Shown here piece by piece: positions 1-5,447 of a stretch of DNA of 20,413 nt. Position 1 is the stretch's first letter; the number at the start of each line of letters is the position of its first letter. The notes beneath the pieces are model-generated. The model was not told the DNA's origin and did no database searches. It worked only from the letters and a program-made list of their open reading frames with translations. The position numbers and the translations under genes are program-made. Source of the DNA: Pseudomonadota bacterium (GTDB lineage Bacteria > Pseudomonadota > Alphaproteobacteria > Rhizobiales > Devosiaceae); the NCBI GenBank assembly GCA_023390785.1, contig JAEWCE010000220.1, forward strand, positions 1 to 20,413. The letters are read 5' to 3'.

Positions 1-615
1 CTCCAGCGCCCGCCGCGCCACCTCCTGGCCGCGCACGTCGCAGAGGTCGGGCAGGCCCGCGGCGAGTTCGCGCCGCCGCGGCAGCGGCCGCGGGCAGAGC
101 TGGTAACCACCGAGGTGGTTGACCAGCGCCAGCAGCGTTTCCGGCGCCACGATCTCGATGTCGTCGCCGGCCCATGCTGCCTCCGGCCCCGACGGCGCCG
201 GGCAGATGATGCCCAGGTCGCGCCCATGCGCGGCGATGGCGGCCGGCAGCACGCCGTCGACCCGCGCCAGCCGGCCGTCGAGCCCGAGCTCGCCGATCGC
301 CACATAGCCGTCGAGCGCGTCGGCCGGGAACGCCCCGATGGTCGCCATCAGCGCCAGGGCGATCGGCAGGTCGTAATGGCTGCCCTCCTTGGGCAGGTCG
401 GCCGGCGCCAGGTTCACGATGATGCGCCGCGGCGGCAGGCTGAGGCCCGACGAGATCAGCGCCGCCTTGACGCGCTCGCCCGCCTCCTTGATCGCCTTGT
501 CCGGCAGCCCGACGATGACCACGCCCGGCGGCAGGCCGCTGGTGATCTGCGCCTGCACGTCGACCGGCACGGCCTCGATGCCCTGGAACGCCACCGTCTG
601 TACACGGGCCACCAT
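1..615 (-). CDS. comM: ComM/YifB-family Mg-chelatase-like AAA+ ATPase, N-terminal part (runs off left edge)
   Basis: The first 205 codons of a ComM (YifB) protein read leftward from ATG 615-613 and continue past base 1, so about 300 residues are outside the window. The visible part is the N-terminal ChlI-like domain. It has the segment GLPPGVVIVGLPDKAIKEAG (about residues 29-48), then LPPRRIIVNLAPADLPKEGS and DLPIALALMA. It ends at the conserved DVRGQEVARRALE that leads into the Walker A region. ComM proteins are hexameric helicase-like ATPases that promote branch migration when incoming DNA recombines during natural transformation. A GAGG ribosome-binding site sits 8 nt before the ATG. The region upstream of the start was split by the IS1595 element at 666-3376, which leaves the likely SOS promoter on the far side. 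The family call is strong. Expression in the present allele is uncertain. Confidence 0.93.
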   Translation of the reverse strand, partial: MVARVQTVAFQGIEAVPVDVQAQITSGLPPGVVIVGLPDKAIKEAGERVKAALISSGLSLPPRRIIVNLAPADLPKEGSHYDLPIALALMATIGAFPADALDGYVAIGELGLDGRLARVDGVLPAAIAAHGRDLGIICPAPSGPEAAWAGDDIEIVAPETLLALVNHLGGYQLCPRPLPRRRELAAGLPDLCDVRGQEVARRALE

Positions 616-657
616 GCTGAAATCCTCAAAATATGGGCAAACCCTAACAAGCGTGGT

Positions 658-665
658 TAAGGCTC
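658..665. repeat. Left target-site duplication of the IS1595-family element
   Basis: TAAGGCTC lies directly outside the left terminal inverted repeat and is repeated exactly at 3377-3384 directly outside the right one. An 8-bp duplication is the length expected for IS1595-family insertion. Confidence 0.95.
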
Positions 666-688
666 GGGGATTATATACTTCACGAACC
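666..688 (+). repeat. Left terminal inverted repeat of the IS1595-family element
   Basis: The first 15 bases, GGGGATTATATACTT, match the inverted right end exactly; over 23 bases 20 agree. Read outward (minus strand, 675-670) the repeat holds a perfect TATAAT hexamer pointing toward comM, but no convincing -35 lies 16-19 bp upstream of it. Confidence 0.93.
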
Positions 689-713
689 ATGCGAGATTTG
701 ATATGAGGCGCGC

Positions 714-1274
714 ATGGGGGCTGCCATCCATCACTGGCTATCGTGGGTTCCAGCAGTGCTGCTTGCCATCGTCGGCACAGCGGTGGCGGCGGCTGCTGTC
801 TGGCCGGACGTTAAGGTCGCTCTCGACCCAATCGAGGCGCTTATCATGAGCCATTGGGGATTAGCGTTAGCGCTCAGCCTCGCCGCGTGCTTGCTGTGGT
901 ATGTTGCGTGGCGACATACTTCGCCGAAGGCAACATCGGGGGCATCACACGTGGGCGATACTTACAACAATAGTGGGAACATTTTCGGCCATATGGGGCC
1001 GGTTAATAACTATGGGCCACAGAAGCTGAACTTCACGCCTGAAGTAGGGGCGGAGCTGCTAACCTACCTGACAGAAAAGAAGCCGATCATTTTGAGGACG
1101 GTCGGTTCGGACGCGGATCAGATTGTTGGTAGCGATTTTCAACGCTTTCTCGAAACCAGCGGCTACGCTGTTCAACGCCATATGATTGGCATGCTAGCCC
1201 CGCCGCCGAGCAGAAAAGTCGAAATTGGAAACGCGCCGGACCACTACGTAGTGACGATATCTCCTAGTCTTTAA
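714..1274 (+). CDS. Passenger gene: two-TM protein with Asn/Gly-rich linker and small C-terminal domain, function unknown
   Basis: This 186-residue protein has two hydrophobic segments (about residues 8-30 and 47-66), predicted to be a membrane hairpin. A polar linker follows at residues 78-102, rich in Asn and Gly (DTYNNSGNIFGHMGPVNNYG). The C-terminal domain is a probable alpha/beta fold of about 80 residues ending MLAPPPSRKVEIG...VVTISPSL. The start ATG is 48 bp inside the left transposon end, with GAGG at 705-708 five bases upstream. I recognise the general layout from uncharacterised proteobacterial proteins, but I know of no assigned function and cannot name a Pfam domain. The last 11 bases overlap the end of the opposite-strand gene at 1264-1431. 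Composition matches the rest of the transposon rather than the host. A role in membrane-linked defence or element maintenance would be speculation. Confidence 0.8.
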   Translation: MGAAIHHWLSWVPAVLLAIVGTAVAAAAVWPDVKVALDPIEALIMSHWGLALALSLAACLLWYVAWRHTSPKATSGASHVGDTYNNSGNIFGHMGPVNNYGPQKLNFTPEVGAELLTYLTEKKPIILRTVGSDADQIVGSDFQRFLETSGYAVQRHMIGMLAPPPSRKVEIGNAPDHYVVTISPSL

Positions 1275-1431
1275 CGCGCGGGTCTTTGCCGGCAGGCCGT
1301 TTCGGCTTAGCCACCTTCTTTAGCACCCGGTCAAAGGCTTCTTCGCTGTCGTCGGTTCCTGAGGATTTAGCCGCTTCCTTGAAGCGTTCTAGTTGACTCT
1401 TCTTGTCGGCGGGAATCTTAGACTCGGGCAT
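1264..1431 (-). CDS. Passenger gene: 55-residue charged helical protein encoded opposite the other passengers
   Basis: An uninterrupted frame from ATG 1431-1429 to TAG 1266-1264 encodes MPESKIPADKK... with a central amphipathic stretch QLERFKEAAK...EEAFDRVLKKV (about residues 13-40) and a Lys/Pro-rich tail ending PRVKD. A good AGAGG ribosome-binding site lies 7 nt upstream of the ATG, inside the first codons of the DUF3800 gene. It fills the gap between the two plus-strand passengers, overlapping the end of one by 11 bases. Its start codon shares two bases with the start codon of the other (CATG at 1429-1432). The composition and helix pattern look like a real small protein, and similar LERFKEAA...FD..LKKVA proteins are familiar as short hypothetical proteins in Proteobacteria. 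No function is known to me. Confidence 0.72.
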   Translation of the reverse strand: MPESKIPADKKSQLERFKEAAKSSGTDDSEEAFDRVLKKVAKPKRPAGKDPRVKD

Positions 1432-2212
1432 GTATCGCCTCTACGTTGACGAGGTTGGCAATGATGACCTCGGGCATCTCGATGAAGACAACCATCGCTT
1501 TCTGAGCCTTACCGGCGTTGCGATGATGATACCTCATGCACGCGACGCTCTGAAGCCAAAGCTCGACTGGATCAAAGCCGAAATCTTCAAGCACGATCCA
1601 GACGAACCGCTCATTCTACATCGTACCGATATTGTTCAGAGAAAGAGGCAGTTTGGCGTTCTGAACGATGACGATAAGCGGGCGCTCTTTGACAAAGCGA
1701 TTCTGAGGATCATCCGGGGATCTGAATATCGCGTCATCACCGCGTTAATCGACAAGCGCGGGATGGTGAACCAGCCGCACTGGGACAATAAGCACCCGTA
1801 TCACTACCTCATGGAAATCCTGGTGGAGAAGTACGCCCAGTTTCTAGAGAGGCAGCACCAGACGGGCGACATCATGCCCGAGGGCCGCAAGAAGCCAAAG
1901 GACGGACAGCTACAAAGTGCTTACGAGAAGGTCCGCGCCAACGGCACGTTCTACGTGAGCGCCTCTCGCATACAGGCCGCAATCCCGTATCCCAACCTAA
2001 AATTTCGCTTCAAGCCAGACAACATTTCCGGCCTGCAACTATGCGACCTGCTAGCCCATCCGAGCCACATTTTGACGAGGGTCAAGATGCACCACAACAA
2101 CGTGCAGATGGGCGGCTTCTGCGAACTGGTTGCCGATGAGCTTTGGGCTCACAAATATGATCGCGGCAACAACGGCAGCGTCATCGGTTATGGAATGAAA
2201 TGGCTGCCATAA
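1430..2212 (+). CDS. Passenger gene: DUF3800 domain protein (predicted RNase H-like fold)
   Basis: This 260-residue protein carries the DUF3800 signature set. MYRLYVDEVGND at the N-terminus corresponds to the family YIDESG motif, with D7 and E8. LILHRTDI is around H64. MPEGRKKPKD lies at 149-158 (usually aEgRg..D). GLQLCDLLAHP lies at 201-211 (usually GLQlADllA). These acidic and His/Arg motifs are those expected of a metal-dependent RNase H-like nuclease, but enzymatic activity is an inference and the family is largely uncharacterised. ATG 1430 is chosen because the first motif normally begins at residue 2-5; a TTG at 1403 would add nine unrelated residues. The ribosome-binding site is poor. 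DUF3800 genes are recurrent cargo of IS1595-type elements. The stop is followed 5 bases later by a strong hairpin. Confidence 0.88.
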   Translation: MYRLYVDEVGNDDLGHLDEDNHRFLSLTGVAMMIPHARDALKPKLDWIKAEIFKHDPDEPLILHRTDIVQRKRQFGVLNDDDKRALFDKAILRIIRGSEYRVITALIDKRGMVNQPHWDNKHPYHYLMEILVEKYAQFLERQHQTGDIMPEGRKKPKDGQLQSAYEKVRANGTFYVSASRIQAAIPYPNLKFRFKPDNISGLQLCDLLAHPSHILTRVKMHHNNVQMGGFCELVADELWAHKYDRGNNGSVIGYGMKWLP

Positions 2213-2217
2213 AACAA

Positions 2218-2239
2218 AGGCGGGGCTTTCGCCCCGCCT
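2218..2239. terminator. Rho-independent terminator between the convergent DUF3800 and transposase genes
   Basis: A 9-bp perfect GC-rich stem (AGGCGGGGC / GCCCCGCCT) encloses a 4-base loop that reads GAAA on the minus strand. On the minus strand the stem is followed by TTTGTTTT, so it is a good terminator for transposase transcripts. On the plus strand there is no T-run, so termination of the passengers there would be weaker. Confidence 0.75.
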
Positions 2240-2315
2240 GATGGATTATGTACCATCTGTACACCGATCGCTTGGCTTGAGCCGCACACCGGATTGCAGG
2301 TTATGTAACAGATTC

Positions 2316-2334
2316 AGCCTTGAATCTCAAGGCT
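2316..2334. repeat. Short perfect inverted repeat inside the transposon
   Basis: AGCCTTGA-ATC-TCAAGGCT forms an 8-bp stem with a 3-base loop. It overlaps an alternative 5-bp stem (GATTC 2311-2315 with GAATC 2322-2326), so two hairpins compete. It lies in the non-coding stretch 2240-2387, between the passenger terminator and the transposase stop, which otherwise shows no gene. Confidence 0.45.
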
Positions 2335-2356
2335 TTCCGCGTTTTGTGATGAACCC

Positions 2357-2385
2357 GAACGAAAGCTGGAAAGCTCTTTTCGTTC
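2357..2385 (-). terminator. Hairpin just after the transposase stop codon
   Basis: GAACGAAA (2357-2364) pairs with TTTCGTTC (2378-2385) across a 13-base loop, beginning 3 bases past the transposase TAG on the minus strand. There is no clear T-run, so it may protect or attenuate the transcript rather than end it; the stronger terminator is at 2218-2239. Confidence 0.35.
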
Positions 2386-2387
2386 CG

Positions 2388-3314
2388 CTAGTTGACACTA
2401 GATTGCCTGTAGGTAAGCCGCTTCCCCTTGGCCCCGTCAAGAACCCGGACGGCTCGGTTTTCATCGTCAATTCCCAGCGCAACGCGATTGCTGTAGCGGA
2501 AGTCAAACTCCGCCAAGTAGCGGTGCAGATGCTTCTCCGAACAGTGCTGATAGACGCCCTTCATGCCGCGCTTGAATATCGAATAAAAGCCTTCGACCGT
2601 GTTGCTGTGGACCGGGCCACGGCCCCACTCGTAAGAGCCGTGATCCACGTAGTCGTGGCTGGCGAACTGCGAACCGATCTGGCCACGATAGAGCGCGGCG
2701 CTGTCCGTCATAAGGGCAGTCTCGCGGGCAAGGTTGGCGTTCAAGATCGGCAGAACGGACGCCACGCTGGCGTTGTCGATATGGAACGAGCGGGCCGCGC
2801 CGCCACGCTCGACCAGCGTAAGGACGACGTTCTTGAACGGTGAAGGGCGGAACGTGCTCTTGTATTCCTTGCGGCTGATTGCGTCGATCTTGCCGATGTA
2901 GGTTTCATCGACTTCCACGACCTTGCCGCCCGAACCCATAGGCGAGAAGTCGCCATTGCGCATGGCCTCGCGGATGCGATGCTCAAGGAACCAAGCGGTC
3001 TTGTAGGTGACTTCTAGGACGCGGTGCAGTTGATGGGCGCTGATACCCTTCTTACTGCTGCAAACGAGATGGATCGCCTGCAACCACTTGTGCAGCGGCA
3101 GGTGGCTATCCTCGAAAATGGTGCCGACGCGGACGGTGAACTGCTTGCGGCACCCCGAGCACTTCTTGAGGCCGATGCGGGTCTTGGCGAGGTCATAGAA
3201 GCCTTCGACGTTGCCGCAGTGTGGGCAGACCATGCCGTCAGCCCACAGGATCGACTCCACATGCTCGAAGGCTGCGGCTTCATCGTGAAAGTAGGGCTTG
3301 GATAGGACGGACAT
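2388..3314 (-). CDS. tnp: IS1595-family (ISXO2-like) transposase
   Basis: A full-length 308-residue transposase catalyses movement of the element. The N-terminus has a zinc ribbon (C30-x2-C33 ... C52-x2-C55) within VCPHC...KKCSGCRKQFTVRVGTIF, the pattern of IS1595 transposases. The catalytic core follows: VEVDETYIG (D136), MTDSAALYRG (D204), and HSNTVEGFYSIFKRGMKG (N238/E241) leading into YLAEFDFRYSNR, which matches the family DDE/N-type core. ATG 3314 has AAGGAG 7 nt upstream. The gene faces the passengers and shares the central terminator with them. No frameshift or internal stop is present, so the enzyme looks functional. Family assignment is based on motifs and is supported independently by the 8-bp target duplication. 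Confidence 0.95.
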   Translation of the reverse strand: MSVLSKPYFHDEAAAFEHVESILWADGMVCPHCGNVEGFYDLAKTRIGLKKCSGCRKQFTVRVGTIFEDSHLPLHKWLQAIHLVCSSKKGISAHQLHRVLEVTYKTAWFLEHRIREAMRNGDFSPMGSGGKVVEVDETYIGKIDAISRKEYKSTFRPSPFKNVVLTLVERGGAARSFHIDNASVASVLPILNANLARETALMTDSAALYRGQIGSQFASHDYVDHGSYEWGRGPVHSNTVEGFYSIFKRGMKGVYQHCSEKHLHRYLAEFDFRYSNRVALGIDDENRAVRVLDGAKGKRLTYRQSSVN

Positions 3315-3335
3315 GGCTTAACTCCTTGTCCACCA

Positions 3336-3363
3336 TAGATAAGCGTTCTGTTGGGTGTGTCAA
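3336..3363 (-). promoter_or_regulatory. Transposase promoter overlapping the right inverted repeat
   Basis: On the minus strand a perfect TTGACA -35 (3363-3358) lies inside the right terminal repeat, and TATCTA (3341-3336) follows after 16 bp, 21 bp before the ATG. Transposase bound at this end would cover the -35, which suggests self-limitation (inference). Confidence 0.55.
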
Positions 3364-3376
3364 GTATATAATCCCC
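3354..3376 (-). repeat. Right terminal inverted repeat of the IS1595-family element
   Basis: Read inward on the minus strand it begins GGGGATTATATACTTGACAC, matching the left end exactly for 15 bases. Read outward (plus strand) it also ends in a TATAAT hexamer at 3367-3372. Confidence 0.93.
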
Positions 3377-3384
3377 TAAGGCTC
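3377..3384. repeat. Right target-site duplication of the IS1595-family element
   Basis: TAAGGCTC, an exact copy of 658-665, lies directly after the right terminal repeat. Removing 666-3384 rejoins the comM 5' region with the sequence to the right and recovers the pre-insertion locus. Confidence 0.95.
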
Positions 3385-3388
3385 GCAA

Positions 3389-3403
3389 GAACGTTCCGGG
3401 AAC
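3389..3403 (-). promoter_or_regulatory. LexA (SOS) box of the alphaproteobacterial type, ancestrally upstream of comM
   Basis: The minus strand reads GTTC-CCGGAAC-GTTC, an exact match to the alphaproteobacterial LexA consensus GTTC-N7-GTTC. Before the insertion it would have lain about 54 bp upstream of the comM ATG. It would have overlapped a plausible -35 (TTGCGA) and been followed 17 bp later by TAGGGT. comM is a recognised LexA-regulon member in several Alphaproteobacteria (family knowledge). The box now lies about 2.8 kb from comM and 141 bp upstream of the muramidase gene, facing away from it. Confidence 0.75.
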
Positions 3404-3543
3404 AGAGCCGACGGCACCGCACCTCGCGCACCGGCGACGGCGTTAACCATGCTGCGATATCAATGGGTTAGCGCAAGGTTTCATTTACTGGACCATGTTG
3501 AATCGAAGGCGAGTTTCATTTTTGCCACGCGCCCCGAAAAGCC

Positions 3544-4398
3544 ATGGTCACTGCCCCCGTTCGCCCGCAACGTCCGTCCCTGCTCAAGGCTGCCGCCGCC
3601 GCGGCGCTGCTGGCGGTGCTGTCGGCCTGCGCGCAGAGCCCGGTCGGCATCCGCAGCGAAGTCGGCCCGCCGATCCATGGCGACAACCGCCCGCATCCGG
3701 GCGTGGCGCGGGCGCGGACGCTGCCGATCCAGGGCATGGACGTGGCGCGCTACCAGGGTGCCATCGACTACGCCAAGGTGCGCGCTGCGGGGGTGCATTT
3801 CGTCTACATGAAGGCCACAGAAGGCAAGGACTATGTCGACCCTGCCTTTGCCGACAATTGGCGCAAGGCGCGTGCCTCCGGCATGGCGCATGGCGCTTAT
3901 CACTTCATGACGTGGTGCTCGACCGCGGCGCAGCAGGCCGCCTGGTTCATCAAGAACGTGCCCGATGATCCCACCGCGCTGCCGCCCGTTCTCGACCTCG
4001 AGTGGAACCACGGCAGCTCGTGCAAGAACAAGTTCAGCAAGGCCGATGTGCTCGAAAAGATCCGCGTCATGCTCGCGGCCATGGAAAAGCACACCGGCAA
4101 GCTGCCCATCATCTACACCGACATGACCTTCCACCACGACATCCTCGAGGGCGAGCATTTCGACAACGCCTTCTGGCTGCGCTCCACCGCCGCCGAGCCG
4201 CCGGAGCGCTATGGCAACCGGCGCTGGATGCTGTGGCAGTGGACGCAGACGGGTGTGCTCAACGGCGTCGTCGGCGAGGTCGACCGCAACGCCTTTTATG
4301 GCGATGTGAACGACTGGACGGTGTTCCTGCTCACCGGGTGCGACCCACGCATGGTCGATGCGCTCGGCCCCCAGGGTCGCTGCCAGTTGGTGAAATGA
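3544..4398 (+). CDS. GH25-family muramidase (lysozyme), predicted lipoprotein
   Basis: A 284-residue glycoside hydrolase family 25 protein, expected to cleave the MurNAc-GlcNAc bond of peptidoglycan. An N-terminal hydrophobic stretch ends in the lipobox LSAC (Cys29), so the mature protein should be a lipid-anchored periplasmic enzyme. The GH25 barrel begins at QGMDVARYQG (D66) and continues with FVYMKATEG (E93), GAYHFM, and the catalytic strand PVLDLEW (D151 and E153). WQWTQTG and VDRN close the domain. Extra cysteines at 125, 160, 266 and 280 could form disulfides. ATG 3544 is used; the ribosome-binding site is weak (GAAAAG). It lies just downstream of the transposon but has its own 159-bp upstream region (3385-3543), with the LexA box and no other gene. 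A housekeeping cell-wall role is likely, as no phage genes surround it. Confidence 0.9.
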   Translation: MVTAPVRPQRPSLLKAAAAAALLAVLSACAQSPVGIRSEVGPPIHGDNRPHPGVARARTLPIQGMDVARYQGAIDYAKVRAAGVHFVYMKATEGKDYVDPAFADNWRKARASGMAHGAYHFMTWCSTAAQQAAWFIKNVPDDPTALPPVLDLEWNHGSSCKNKFSKADVLEKIRVMLAAMEKHTGKLPIIYTDMTFHHDILEGEHFDNAFWLRSTAAEPPERYGNRRWMLWQWTQTGVLNGVVGEVDRNAFYGDVNDWTVFLLTGCDPRMVDALGPQGRCQLVK

Positions 4399-4553
4399 CG
4401 CTACAGAGCATTCCCGAACCAGCCGCGCGCCGCTTTTCGGTTCGCAACCACGGCAAAACGCTGCTTGTCCGCCTTGCGGGGGAACTGGCGCAGGCCTAGC
4501 CTTGTGCCTCGTATTCGCCGGCGCCGCCGGCCTCCAGCAAGGGGAGACAGATC

Positions 4554-4673
4554 ATGGCCAAGGGTCAGGTTCGCAAGCAGAAGGAAGCCAAAAAGCCCAA
4601 GAAGGAAAAACCCAAGGTCCTCGCGACCGCGGGTCTCAACAACCCGGCGCCCGCCGTCGGCAAGAAGAAATAG
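4554..4673 (+). CDS. 39-residue Lys-rich basic protein, unknown function
   Basis: A short frame, MAKGQVRKQKEAKKPKKEKP..., ends NNPAPAVGKKK-stop. It has an excellent AAGGGGAG ribosome-binding site at 4539-4546, seven bases before the ATG, and is followed 14 bases later by a terminator-like hairpin. The first half is almost entirely Lys/Arg/Glu/Gln, suggesting a disordered nucleic-acid-binding or ribosome-associated peptide (inference). Short MAKGQ.R..KE.KKPK proteins are familiar as conserved hypotheticals in Rhizobiales. It is too short for many gene finders, but the start signals and the abrupt Lys-codon enrichment support it. Confidence 0.75.
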   Translation: MAKGQVRKQKEAKKPKKEKPKVLATAGLNNPAPAVGKKK

Positions 4674-4687
4674 GGCTTGTGTCTCGG

Positions 4688-4705
4688 GGCCGCCTGCGGG
4701 CGGCC
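4688..4705 (+). terminator. Hairpin terminator after the Lys-rich small gene
   Basis: GGCCGCC-TGCG-GGCGGCC forms a 7-bp GC stem 14 bases after the small gene's stop, followed by CTCGTCGTTT, a weak T-rich tail. It lies between convergent genes and may serve the 39-residue gene. Confidence 0.5.
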
Positions 4706-4712
4706 TCGTCGT

Positions 4713-5369
4713 TTATCCGCCGGCCGCTGTCGTCGCGGCCGCGAACAGGCCGGCGGTCTTGAGGCCGTCGATCAGGAACTGCATGGCAAGCGCGGCGAGC
4801 AGCACACCGACGACCCGTCCCACCACCGCAAGGCCGGTGAGCCCCAGGAGCCGCTGGATCGGGATCGCCACCAGCATCGCCAGATAGCACAGCAGCAGGA
4901 TGGCGAGCAGCGCCACCACCACCTCGACCCATTCGAGCGTGAACAGCCCGGCCGGCGTCGCCAGCAGGATCACGCCGGAAATGGCGCCGGGCCCGGCGAT
5001 CAGCGGCGTCGCCAGCGGGAACACCGAGATGTCGGGGCGCGTGCGCGCCTCGTTCTCTTCTTCCTCGGTGGTGCCGGTGCCGCCCGAATGGCGCGCGAAC
5101 ACCATGTCGATCGAGATCAGCAGCAGCAGCACGCCGCCCGCGATCCTGAGCGCCGGCAGCGTGATGCCGAAGATCCCCAGCAGCGCCTGCCCGAACACTG
5201 CAAAGAACAGCAGGATGCCGGTGGCGATCAAAATGCCGCGCAACGCGAACACCCGCCGCTCGGTGCGCGTATTGCGCTCCGTCAGCGCCGCATAGACAAG
5301 GATCAGATCGGCCGGCCCGAGCACGGCAAAGAAGGTGGAGAGGGCCAGAAGGAAGGTATCGAGACGCAT
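4713..5369 (-). CDS. MarC-family integral membrane protein
   Basis: A 218-residue membrane protein with about six hydrophobic segments, the usual size of the MarC/UPF0056 family. Family features are VFPLATPLIAGPGAIS in the middle (about residues 115-130) and GRVVGVLLAALAMQFLIDGLK near the C-terminus. An acidic loop (TTEEEENEART, about 99-109) precedes the central signature. The start is placed at ATG 5369-5367 (MRLDTFLLALSTFFAVLGPAD), which begins directly at the first membrane segment; the open frame continues upstream but reads as low-complexity, unrelated sequence. The function is not established: the name derives from the E. coli mar locus, but a multiple-antibiotic-resistance role was not supported. 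It is divergent from the DUF930 pair across a 78-bp gap. Confidence 0.88.
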   Translation of the reverse strand: MRLDTFLLALSTFFAVLGPADLILVYAALTERNTRTERRVFALRGILIATGILLFFAVFGQALLGIFGITLPALRIAGGVLLLLISIDMVFARHSGGTGTTEEEENEARTRPDISVFPLATPLIAGPGAISGVILLATPAGLFTLEWVEVVVALLAILLLCYLAMLVAIPIQRLLGLTGLAVVGRVVGVLLAALAMQFLIDGLKTAGLFAAATTAAGG

Positions 5370-5447
5370 GCGGCCACCATGCCGCATGCTGCGCTGAAAG
5401 GCGAGACACCTCGCATTCGCCGCGATCCTCGTGGCAAGCTCGCCGGC

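Larger units (their letters stand above)
666..3376. mobile_element. Complete IS1595-family transposon with three passenger genes (2,711 bp)
   Basis: The boundaries are set by matching ends that begin GGGGATTATATACTT on both inward strands and by the perfect 8-bp direct repeat TAAGGCTC flanking them. Inside are an ISXO2/IS1595-type transposase (2388-3314, minus) and three passenger genes: a two-TM protein (714-1274, plus), a 55-residue protein (1264-1431, minus) and a DUF3800 protein (1430-2212, plus). IS1595 is a family in which several subgroups are known to carry non-transposition passengers, which fits the 2.7-kb size; simple members are nearer 1 kb. Composition is markedly less GC-rich than the flanks (for example 31 G+C in the 60 bases from 1021). 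The intact transposase, ends and identical duplication argue for a recent, possibly still active insertion. I could not assign a named IS or subgroup. Confidence 0.93.

Noticed and set aside
2241..2843. Plus-strand frame of 200 codons at the right of the DUF3800 gene
   Set aside because: It lies mostly opposite the transposase, whose motifs are unambiguous, and begins inside the terminator hairpin region.
3443..3450. TTAACCAT, a possible CtrA half-site between the transposon and the muramidase
   Set aside because: Only a half-site; no second TTAA at the required 7-base spacing.
3449..3811. Frame upstream of and overlapping the muramidase start
   Set aside because: It is a different frame from the GH25 protein, becomes Arg-rich low-complexity sequence inside the muramidase gene, and has no ribosome-binding site.
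3544..4398. Possibility that the GH25 muramidase is a prophage endolysin
   Set aside because: It has a lipobox (LSAC) and no holin, spanin or structural phage genes nearby, which favours a cellular envelope enzyme.
4395..4499. 34-codon frame overlapping the muramidase stop (ATGA), with no hairpin after it
   Set aside because: The overlap suggests coupling, but the peptide has no recognisable pattern, no independent ribosome-binding site and ordinary composition. It is not supportable without conservation data.
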